Assembly: GCF_000764305.2 (NCBI RefSeq)
Contig: NW_025944519.1
Span: 62,001-126,000 of the forward strand
Origin: Hyalella azteca
Lineage: Eukaryota; Arthropoda; Malacostraca; Amphipoda; Hyalellidae
DNA length: 64,000 bases
Reading direction: 5' to 3'
Made by a program: the position numbers and the translations under genes. This document shows positions 48,425 through 57,911 of the stretch, piece after piece; positions within the stretch are counted from its first letter, which is position 1; every line of letters starts with the position of its first letter. The notes beneath the pieces are model-generated. The model saw only the letters and a program-made list of their open reading frames with translations, searched no databases and had not been told where the DNA came from.

Positions 48425-50026
48425 TTGTAAATAAACATTTTCAATATTAATTAGTTCATAATTGGTTTGGATTTGAAATAATTATATGTACCATGTTTCA
48501 TAATAAAATCTGGCATGCCAATAAAAATAAAAAGTCTTCCAGCGCACACAGTAGAATTTTGTCGATAAATGGATACATATTTACTTATGTCAAGATCAAT
48601 TCAGATTTGAAGATCTTAGTGGGAAAAAGTTAAAAAAATTATCATTTAGCACATTCATTAAAATCAAAGTAGAAACAGAAATACCTGGTCATGCTCACAC
48701 GAGGGCATTGTGAGTGAATAATTTCGTTTTTAATTTGGTAAATATCACTTCGTTTCGATTTCATAAACTTATGCGTGGAAAAAGTGCTATGAAACTTAGT
48801 TCTGTATATTTGTTTTAAAATATCATACATGGTGTTGAATTGATACATCAATTGCAAAAAATCCCTCTACAAAGAGTTTACTCTAAATTAGGAATTGAAT
48901 TGAAAACAAAATCCAGAGTAGAGCGGATGCAGATAGGAAAGGATAAAACAAACTCAACTTCTAAATCTGATCTTTGAACATGAAGGTTTGAACAAGTGTT
49001 GTTGTTGCCAGTAGTATGTTTTGAACTGGCAGCACATTTGGTTGTCAATGCCTGAGCTGCCAGTTCCAAACTTGCATTGTTGTCTCAGCAGAACAGAACA
49101 TACTAACATTGGAGACAGAGATATGCAAAAACTAATTTTTTTAATGTGAATTTATTTGTAAACTGAGTTATATTTTGACTGTTTACCATTGGCGTTCATA
49201 AAAATCCGAAGCAATGCATATGCTTAATTTGCGTTCAGACATTGTATGTTGATCCTACAAAAAAATATGTTCTTGATTGCCACTATGTGGGAGGATGTCA
49301 GGAACGTAACATATTCCTAACATTGACATACGGGTTTGTACTATTTGCCAAAATCAGTCCTTCATTAGAAGGCACCAATCTCAAGCCATGTGGATTGTTG
49401 CCTTCTACCATAGTGGCAATTAACCCAATGATTTTTTTGGAATCAGTTTATTTCTAATTTACACAACAATTAAACCAATACCTTATGTACGACAATGCTG
49501 ATATCCACGATACTTTGCTGGTCTAATTACATGACTTGAAATTAAACTTGAAGGAGAGTCTAAAAAGCTCTCTGCTTTGCCAATTGCCACTATGCCTTCT
49601 ACTATTCAGTTTTGTAATTTATTTCCAACCAAATTATGATTTATGAATAAATAATGAATAAATATTCCTAACTATGCCAACTCTTAGAACAGGTTAGAAA
49701 TCTAGTCAAATTGATGCAGATATTCATTCATGTTTGAACAGTGTGATAGCATTGCCACGCATTCATCTTCAAACAACTTTAGGAGCATGGCACATTTTTT
49801 TATTGGCATATAACAGCGCAGCCCGTGCACAGCACAGACTGATAAAATGAAAATAAAAATTCCCACGCACCTGGCACATCTTCCTGACCATGGCATGTGT
49901 CCCATCTTTTTTTCTCTTTCTTAGCCCATTTGAATCTTTGGCTGCTGGCAATGCTCTAGAATCTAGAATGAATAAAATATATAGAAATTAACATCATTAT
50001 AATTTGCCAAGGTTTTGGTTTCTGAA
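48425..50026. other. Spacer with MITE fragments, no gene
   Basis: AT-rich sequence with short chance frames. A piece near 49500-49610 (GATACTTTGCTGG, AGAGTCTAAAAAGCTCTCTG, CCACTATG) matches the hAT-type MITE at 51982-52170. I see no coding gene. Confidence 0.5.
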
Positions 50027-50028
50027 TA

Positions 50029-50945
50029 GGGTAAACGCGGTATATTCCGACACATTAAGGACGCATCGAGAAATGAAAAACTATAAAAAAAACGTATGTG
50101 TTACGTAAGTTCTGTTTCCTTCACGTGACTCTCAAAACACTTCACTACGCGTCAGCAACGATGATATGTCACAAAATGTTGCCATATTTATTAAAAAGCC
50201 TTTAGAATGGAAACCTACCAAATCCCTATATTCCGTCACTGTGTGTGGCAATATTCGACACGTGGTGAGTCGTATTGCGTCAGCGCTTCAAATTTAACTG
50301 ATACGTAATGCCGACATCAACGTATTTGAATTCCTTTCGCTGTGTGAGCTGTATTGGGATACAACACGGCTTTGAATTAGAACACTAACGAATATTGAAC
50401 ACTACTTAATTACGTTTTAATTAACAGCTATTAGGCTTTTAATTAAGCAAATTTCAATTTTTGTACAAAGCTTGGAACGATCTGTATGTGTCCAATTCAA
50501 GTTGTGTTGGAATTAGTTTTGATGGGTCTAAATCCATCACTCAACTTAATCATCTATTAATTTATTTACGACTTGAAATCAGCAAATACAAGTTTACTTA
50601 AAGGATTCCTAATATATTCACAGACGTATTTAAAAGTCTCAAACACCATAATATTCTTCCTATAAAAACAGTTATTCACTATTTGGTAGAGCAAGGTCAA
50701 CTGTCAAATTTAACACATTTTTCGATGATCTCACCAGGTGGCATGCATTGTCTCTCTTTGGATCTCAATATTTTCCCACTAGATGGCCAAGACCTAGTGT
50801 TTTTGCAGTATTTCGACACGCAAATGTATGACGTCACCATTTCAACCATCAATGAATGCATGGAACTAAAACAAAGCTTAATATAAAGGAAAAACTAGAG
50901 AAGTGACGGAATTACCTACGATGTCGGAATATACCGCGTTTACCC
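50029..50945. mobile_element. Family C element: TA-flanked, GGGTAAACGCGG ends
   Basis: A 917-bp unit bounded by TA, with inverted ends GGGTAAACGCGGTATATTCC and its reverse complement (CGGAATATACCGCGTTTACCC). Internal partial copies of the end motif occur (TATATTCCGTCAC, AATATTCGACACG). An open frame at 50683-50886 has no recognisable domain. Target and end layout resemble families A and B, but the end sequence is distinct. Confidence 0.75.
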
Positions 50946-50974
50946 TATCTATTTATAAATATTGTAATAAAGTA

Positions 50975-51793
50975 CCGTAAAATGGGGTAACTTAGACTGG
51001 CGGGGTAACTTAGACCACTTTTCGTTTTTTTAACAAAAATCCCCACAACTCAAAAACTATTTGACATAGAAAAATTTTGTCAATGGGCATTAAAGGCCTA
51101 ATACTGAGGCTACATAGAAGAATAGAAAGATTTGAAAAGTTTGCACATCTAATAGGTTAAAAAATTAAAAATGTGACCCACGAAAAAAAGCTGTTATTTA
51201 AAGCCTGTCAGAGTATCCCCTCAAATTTTTTTATTTTTTTGGTTAAATAAGTCCAGGTTTTGATGCATTGTAGTAGAACTCTTCTAGTTACATATGCAAA
51301 TGACAAATTTTAGGAAAGTGTCATAGTTTGCAAATATATAGGATTTTGAATCGCTGCATGCATTCAAATTCAAATTAGGTCCACCCACACCCCACGGCCA
51401 GTGTAGCTGTCAGCTCCCCTTCTTCAGAAGTGTGAAAGCTTTTGCCGGTGAAGGTGTGTTTTACGATCGGTCCATAAAGAAGTGTTGATTGGTTCAAAAT
51501 GACATAAGAACAGGTTCTTTTGAATAACCTATGGATTGGCACCATGGCGGGAACTCATCGCAACTGATTTCCGGACAAGCTTTGCTGCATCGTAATCCAT
51601 CCAACGTACCGGAAACCTTACTTTTTTTCTAAATAGTTGGCTGAAGACTGAGAAATATATTAAATGCAAGAATTTCAATCTAAATGTGTCGGCAAGATCT
51701 TCTGAAGGCGAAAATTTTGCCGATAATGCGTCGCCGTAGGTCTTTAAATCTTCGTTCACTCTCTGCACAGTGGTAAGTTACCCCATTTTATGG
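50975..51793. mobile_element. Family A element, copy 5, with a foreign internal segment
   Basis: TA-flanked, with ends CCGTAAAATGGGGTAACTTA and GTTACCCCATTTTATGG. The left 365 bases are family A. From about 51342 to 51770 the sequence is unrelated and less AT-biased, and only about 24 bases of the right end remain. On the minus strand this insert has acceptor-like CACTGTGCAG, an open segment from 51768, and a strong donor-like AAA|GTAAGG near 51625. Confidence 0.75.
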
Positions 51794-51981
51794 TACGCGG
51801 GTACTGGGATACTGCATAGTGCATACAAGGCAATGAAGGCATTGCAGAAATGGCAATTTGATTCAGTATTTTAGTTACAGTTTATTTAAAATTTCATCAT
51901 TATTTTCATGATCTACTTCAAGACTTCTTTCAATATAAACTTGCCATGTGTATGATAGCGTTTGTTAATTGTAGACATGAT

Positions 51982-52170
51982 CATAGTGGCAAAGCAGAGA
52001 GTTTTTAGACTCTCCCTCAAGTTCATTTTTGAGTCCCGTAACGCCATAAGTAGCCCAGCAAAGTATCCTGGATACCAGCATTATCATACATAAGAAAGTG
52101 GTTTAAATCTTGAGTAAATGAGGAAATTAAAAATGAACTGATTCTAAAAAATCTCTGGTTTGTCACTATG
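51982..52170. mobile_element. hAT-type MITE (189 bp)
   Basis: Inverted ends CATAGTGGCAAAGCAGAGAG and CATAGTGACAAACCAGAGAT (reversed), flanked by an exact 8-bp duplication GACATGAT (51974-51981 and 52171-52178). No coding capacity. Confidence 0.88.
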
Positions 52171-52318
52171 GACATGATACAGTAGTAACAGACTAACAGT
52201 ACTACCCTTAATATAGCCTATTCATTTCATAGGATAAAAAAGGAACGGAAATTAACTACTTATTCATTAGCCAGTAGCCACTGTTTGTCGGTACCGACTC
52301 GGTACTCGGTAGGCTGGT

Positions 52319-52498
52319 AGCCTGTAAACAAGAGATTTTTTAGAATCAGCTCATTTTTAATTTCCTCATCTACTCAAGATTTAAACCAATTTTTTATGTA
52401 AGATAATGCTGGTATCCATGATACTTTGCTGGTCTACTCATAGGACTCAAAAATGAACTAGAGGAAGAGTCTAAAAAACTCTCTGCTTTGTCACTATG
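52319..52498. mobile_element. Second MITE copy in opposite orientation
   Basis: Matches the 51982-52170 element as an inverted copy from GAGATTTTTTAGAATCAG to GCTTTGTCACTATG. The left terminus is degraded. Together the two copies form a long imperfect inverted repeat around about 150 bases of spacer. Confidence 0.8.
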
Positions 52499-53107
52499 CC
52501 TGTACTGTAGCCACTACCCACTAGGATAGTGGCGCGGCAGTAGCTAGCCAGTAGTGCGCTAGGCTCGATCACATTCTAGGCTAGTACACTAATATCTAAT
52601 ATTCATTTCTCAATACAACAGTAGGCTATTTAACGATTTTGAATATATGATTTAATACCCGCAAAAACAATTTGGAAGATGAATACACAAATATTAAAAA
52701 AGCAGGTGAACTCAATTCGAGATAACTTACCAGCTAAATAAGACAAACATTAGAGAGCCGATAGTAATCGAAACACAAGCCAACACAACACCGTACTTCA
52801 CTTTGCAAATACTGTCAACACTGAATCTTCAGCCAGACGGGTCAGTTAGGTAACGAAACACAAGCTTTTGTTCCAGCAATTTTATCTGTGAAGTTAATTT
52901 GAGAATTATCAGAGAATTTCGCATTTTCGCGAAGTTATAACTGTATAAAATTGTTTCAAGCATTTATTTGCTCATTCATGTACACTTTTCGAAGAAAAGG
53001 ACTGTATCGTTGTTAATTTATAAGACTTTGATGTGCACGTAGTTTGGATTTATATTTTTACTCGCGAAACTTTTTTTTGTGGATAAATATTCGTATATCA
53101 GGATATT

Positions 53108-53272
53108 AAAAATATATATAACTCAGTACTCACTGCAGTGAGTGACAGAGAGCGCATTTTCTCGTCGACGAATACTTGAGGTCACGGACGGACGGACAGA
53201 CAGACAGACAGACAGACGGACATGGCGTGCACAATAGTGCATTTTTAACAAAAATGAGAAAATGCGCTAAAA
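53108..53272 (-). repeat. Dispersed repeat with 16-bp palindrome, copy 3
   Basis: Inverted copy of the 9046-9175 repeat, with the palindrome ACTCACTGCAGTGAGT at 53129-53144 and a local expansion of a GACA/GACG microsatellite (about 53185-53222). Confidence 0.8.
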
Positions 53273-53599
53273 AACAACTTAGAAAATAACTTATTTATTC
53301 ACCGTGTAACATGCTCACATATGCGCGTCAGAGATAGGATGTGCGAAGATTAAGAGTAAATAACTTCCGAGACGTTTATAAATACTAAATAATGATCACG
53401 GAACAAACTTTATTCAAGAAACGTGTTCATAATTTAGGAAAAGTTATAACATTCAATCCACAGATATTCATGAAAAATATTTTTATAATATTTTTCGGGA
53501 ATAATACTATTTCTCATTTGCGAATAGTTCAATTTAATCGAATCCGATTCCTACTGCTAATATTACAATATGCGTTCATAAATATTATATATATCTGAT

Positions 53600-54052
53600 T
53601 CACTCATGAACTGGTGACCGAAAGACATGGAAAAGTTCATCATCCTGAATAACAGCGGCGTCGGTAGTGACATCATCAAGCAGCACAGCAATGATGAAAG
53701 GAAATAAGATTACCATAAAAACAAAAGAAGCACTGGTATAAGTAACGAAGCCAAAAATAGGATGGGACTCAACCAACTCTATGAACGGCAAGTCGCTGAC
53801 ACCTATGCTGTAGGTGGTCTTTAGAGCGTGGAATGGCGTAGAAAATTCACTGAGGTGCGAACCAAAAGCATTGTGAATAGCGAAAGAAGTGGAGACCATG
53901 GCCAAAATTACGATTACCATATAAATTGCCAGAGCCGATAACCGTCTCCGCAGCGCGGATATAAATGTATCCAAGATTTTAATAGCGTGTTTCATCATGA
54001 GAAAGCGACACGTAAGCAATAGTGCCTGTAGAACGATTGCCCATCGCAAGAA
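53600..54052 (-). CDS. Polycystin-like channel, C-terminal exon (S4-S5 to S6)
   Basis: Acceptor GACTTGTAG opens a 150-residue frame ending at 53600. It reads a short hydrophobic S4 part (LQALLLTCRFLMMKHAIKIL), a basic linker (ISALRRR), a membrane helix (AIYMVIVILAMVS), a HLSEFSTPFHALKTTYSI stretch matching the FSTF pore-helix entry of polycystins, SDLPFIE at the filter position, and a last helix (FVFMVILFPFIIAVLLDD). The order matches the PKD1/PKD2 family, whose products are six-helix cation channels or channel partners. No cytoplasmic coiled coil or EF-hand follows. Upstream homologous pieces are interrupted by stops, so this may be the 3' end of a decaying or fast-evolving gene. The family call is by pattern; subfamily is uncertain. 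Confidence 0.55.
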   Translation of the reverse strand, partial: FLRWAIVLQALLLTCRFLMMKHAIKILDTFISALRRRLSALAIYMVIVILAMVSTSFAIHNAFGSHLSEFSTPFHALKTTYSIGVSDLPFIELVESHPIFGFVTYTSASFVFMVILFPFIIAVLLDDVTTDAAVIQDDELFHVFRSPVHE

Positions 54053-54223
54053 CTACAAGTCACGCGCCAGAGCTGCCATTGTAGGTGGACCCTAAGTTTG
54101 GAAACTATTTTTAGGGTAACTTTAACTTTAAATAAAGCTAAGCGTCTAGAATTCACAAGCGATGTTCAAGAGATGTGAGTCGTGTTTGTGCATATAGTAC
54201 CATATAACTGACTATAGCGCTAC

Positions 54224-55757
54224 GAAAACGATGTCCATCACCATCATCCGCTGAGATCTTACGAAGCGGTAGAAATAGAAAAAACTTAGCTAATGCCAAT
54301 CGGTCTCGATGGCAACAACGAAGATAGCAATTAGTATTGAAGTGGTCATTAAAATCAAATTTATCAGATAGTAAGAAATAGGTTGGTTTCGCAGAGAATC
54401 AGAAAACACTCCAGATTAGTTTTGCTGACACGGCTACTGGGGGCTACTGATGAAAGTTTTCGGTTCGTACAAATTAATGTGATGAGAAACCAACCATCCG
54501 GCTATCGGCAGTCTTTCCCAACCTATTTAAAATTGCACCAAAAATTAACCAACTTGATCGAAGTGCGTTTACTCGTAAACAACCACAGCAGTGCCTGGGT
54601 CTATCCAGCTATTTTGATCATATAAATTAATCTGTTCAAGCAATTCGTCTTTTTCAACATTCAGGTTTATAAAAAATCCTAATGGATAGTAAATGGTTTC
54701 GTAGAGGCCGCTGAATGGTGTAATGTGTCCTTTTTAATTTCTGAATTACCAATCTGACTAATTTGAGTTGGGGGCGCACGGGTGGTCAGTGCGGTGCACT
54801 TGTGCCTCACTGTACGGCGCGTAGCATCTCTCCGCTCTTGGTTCTTCCTCGGAATCCTGCAGTGCAGATCGACGTTTCACTGTTTTGAGCCCTTTGTGAA
54901 AACTTCCTGTCGACTCAATACTCTGTTACGCCCTTTACATATTTTGTTCCTCCACGTCGAAGTCATCGAGAACGGGACTTGGTTTAGAAAATTAATGTGA
55001 TCTGCTCTGTCCTAACTGCGTTCCCAAAATGTACTCATGAGTTGGTTCATCCGATTCGTCATGAAATTCTATTGAGGATTTGTCAACACTATACATAATG
55101 TGCATTTTATGATTCTGATTTATGTTAAATTTTGTTGAACTGTCCCTGGACATACGTCGATTGAGAGCACGTCTGGAGTCCGCACCAATCGAAGATGATT
55201 TAGAAAATTGAGGCATATCGTAGGCTATTCCCTGAGATTTCTTCAACGCGTCCGATATCTCTGGCAACGCATCTTGGGTTAAGGGCGATTGCGGTCTTCG
55301 ATGTTCACACAAGTCGGACGACAACTTCACTGGGTCGGGTTATCGGCATGCTCCAGCACGGCGCCTTGACTGCCACAGAACCGCAGGGTAGGTGTCACCC
55401 CACCTAGCCGCCAAACTCTATAATAATAGGATCTTATCCCACGAGAAAAAATGGACGTATTGGCCGCTTTTAAAGGCATCTTGAGTAATTTGTTTCATAT
55501 TATTCTCAATCGGTTGTTCCACATTATTCTCCATCGAGATCGATTAGCTGATACTCTATAGTTTCGTCACCATTCTGGCACCCTAACCTCTGGTTGCAAG
55601 AGCCTGGCAGATGTAAATGAAGATGATGATTTAACAGGCTGTCAGGATACTCATAACCTCGAGCTTGTGATTTTTAATTCTTGACCAATTCATTGTTGTC
55701 ATTAATTTTCGCCAGTCGTCCAAAGTTCATAATCACCAGAAAAATCGCAATGCAGAT
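54224..55757 (-). pseudogene. Upstream polycystin-like segments, frame broken
   Basis: Minus-strand pieces appear in the family's order. A hydrophobic helix then basic/acidic residues (IFLVIMNFGRLAKINDNNEL, about 55757-55677) is followed by an open Ser-rich segment (55339-54992), then a Cys motif ERCYAPYSEA (about 54856-54760). Next comes FFINLNVEKDELLEQINLYD then NSWIDPGTAVVVYE (54716-54573), which equals the GYVVDL...NWIDEGTRAVFVEF signature. An S3-like helix YLINLILMTTSILIAIFVVA (54388-54293) and SQRMMVMDIVF before donor TTC|GTAGCG at 54224 complete it. Between them lie TAA and TAG codons. One 50-base interval (GA|GTAAAC to TTTTAAATAG) would splice out three stops, but at least two others have no obvious intron. 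It is therefore either a gene with tiny unusual introns or a pseudogene. No PLAT domain was found. Confidence 0.5.
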
Positions 55758-57069
55758 TTATTTAGCGACAGAAGAAGTTATGGCTAATGTTTACGTATGC
55801 CAGATACCAGCCGGATGAAATTGTTCAACAACGAATCTAAAAACCTTATAAGAATTACTCGTATTCGAGCACGTATCCAAGATACTTATCGTAGCGAGAT
55901 ATTAACTGGACCTCCGGAAAATGTGTTCTGAGTGGAATTGTCAGGGCCGGCATTGCAAAAAGGGAATAGATGATTGGGCCAAAAAATATGTAATATATAA
56001 ATCGGCATTTAAAACCTTATATTGAAGACAATAGAAAAGTTTTTCGCACTTGGTAATGGACGCAAATGGGATATCTGTGTTCTATGTATGAGTTTAAAAT
56101 AGTATTCTTCCACTATGGAGACTTTAGCATTATTAACACTTTCGGTATACTTAAATAGCATGAAATATTGATAACGGGCAACGCCCAGCTAACCAACCTG
56201 CTGGTGTTGATATAAATGTAGGGATATATTTCTTCGATTCACCTTGATATTTTTATTTATAGACATATTCGTATTTTGATCCGCAAATGAAGATGAACCA
56301 TCTTAAAATTCCAACAACCAATGGTGCAAAATTATATGTAAAATAACACACGTCAAAAGAATTATGACAAAAAATTATGATGTAGCAGAAAAAAAACAAC
56401 AAACATAAATAGTACATGGGTTCAGGGCACAGTGTTTGATTTGATCTTGAAATGAAAAGAAATTTTAGTATGTTGTAAGAATTAAAGTTGAATAAAACTC
56501 AAATTGATTAAACAATGCTAGAACTGTAGCAAAAAAAATTTAACAAATCTAAATACTAGCAACTTAATAAGGATATGAACTGAAGGTGTTATTCATAAAA
56601 TGCTTTTCTTGGTAGGTATAAAATGATTTTAAATTCCTACTTTGCATGCACCGGACGCGGGTGATTGAATTTAGAAAAATTCATCTGACACCGAATTATC
56701 GCACTGTACGGCGTGTTCGCGTACTGATGAATAAGGTAAATGTGAGAGTAGATTACTAGTGCGATAACTGTCGTCTAGATGCTCTGCTTCTGTAGTATAG
56801 AAGACTGGCGGCGTTCCGGCGCACGATGTTGCGCGCCGCGCACAACTGTATCCATGACTGTATTTAAACGCTGCAATATAAGCGATATGGTCTCGAAGTC
56901 TCTTTTGAATAATTTGAAAAAATTATAAAATCTAAAAATTCTGAAAGATGTTATCAGTAAGTTGCAGTTTGTGAAGTATTTTGTGGAAAAAAACTTTCTG
57001 AATCTTCGACATCGTTTGACACGCGCCGCTAAACATTAGCGTTAGAAAAATGCCAGAATTTCAGTGTAA
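55758..57069. other. Spacer, no gene recognised
   Basis: AT-rich sequence upstream of the polycystin-like pieces. It could contain further 5' exons of that gene, but none could be supported. Confidence 0.45.
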
Positions 57070-57296
57070 AGGCCCGTTCACACCAGGGAACACATGGCGT
57101 CAAGCGCCTCACCACCGCTCTGTGCATCGTCTACGTGCGCTTCTTCTGGGCAACAAACGATTGACGAGCACGAGATAGCGATTCACAGGCGCCCTGCCTC
57201 ATGCAACACAAGCGCCGCACTCAGTAGAGGTGGTTGCATGTGGTCTAGCGAGGTTGTCTGTATGCGCTGGTCCATCATTATGGCAACTAACGCCAC

Positions 57297-57804
57297 TCAA
57301 CTCTCTGGTAGAGAGGCTAATAGATCTTTGTAGAGACCATGAATGCCTGTAGATAGTTCAGTCAAAGGCGTATAAAATTCGAAATGCAAAAGAACAAGCT
57401 CTGGTGAAATTGTTGAAGTTTTAAGAAACTTTGTATACAAATCACCATTGACGCGGTTCGCAAGAAAATTCATACGTTGCGTTCGCAATTCCATCGTGAA
57501 ATGAATTTCATTGCATATGAATTCCATCTCAATGCCATCATCCTGCTCCTGGATGAGTGGCATTATTTTCTTTAACAGACTGTCAAACAAGTCCACTGGC
57601 AGTTTAGTATAATTAATTTTGGAAGTCTGATGCATTCGCAAACTGATAATTCTTTGAAAATGTAATTGTGTGAGCCTCCTCTCTTCTTTGCAATCTTTTT
57701 TTTTTCACCCAAATACGGCGACGCCTACATCTTTTCTTAACAGCAGCACACCCGAGAGCAATGACACAGAGCTCAAATTCGGAAACTTCCATCATCACTG
57801 ACAT
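57297..57804 (-). pseudogene. Decayed Harbinger transposase N-terminal remnant
   Basis: From ATG 57804 the minus strand reads a start like that of HARBI1-type proteins: a hydrophobic patch, then an Arg-rich block KKRCRRRRIWVKKKRLQRRE. It then shifts frame near 57620 into KLPVDLFDSLLKKIMPLI, comparable to the family's FRMS...FDYLLE-LI segment. The remainder to 57297 shows no DDE catalytic motifs. Frameshifted, truncated and inactive. Assignment rests on the Arg-rich motif and the element ends. Confidence 0.55.
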
Positions 57805-57877
57805 CCAACTGGCAACTAATCTTCAATGCGCGCGGTCTCGAGCTACCGCGTACAAAAATAAGTGTGAACGGTTGTGG

Positions 57878-57911
57878 GCGGTGAGGCGCTGCAGAAAGTT
57901 CCTCACCGCCC
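57878..57911. repeat. 11-bp-stem hairpin near Harbinger end
   Basis: GGGCGGTGAGG and CCTCACCGCCC are perfect complements around a loop of about 14 bases, just inside the right end of the Harbinger element. A subterminal transposase-binding or folding site is plausible. Confidence 0.7.

Noticed and set aside
53600..55757. Use of a variant genetic code (TAA/TAG read as Gln) in the polycystin-like stretch
   Set aside because: The other genes in the window use TAA/TAG/TGA normally, one stop cluster falls in an intron-like interval, and the stops do not fall at positions where the family has Gln.
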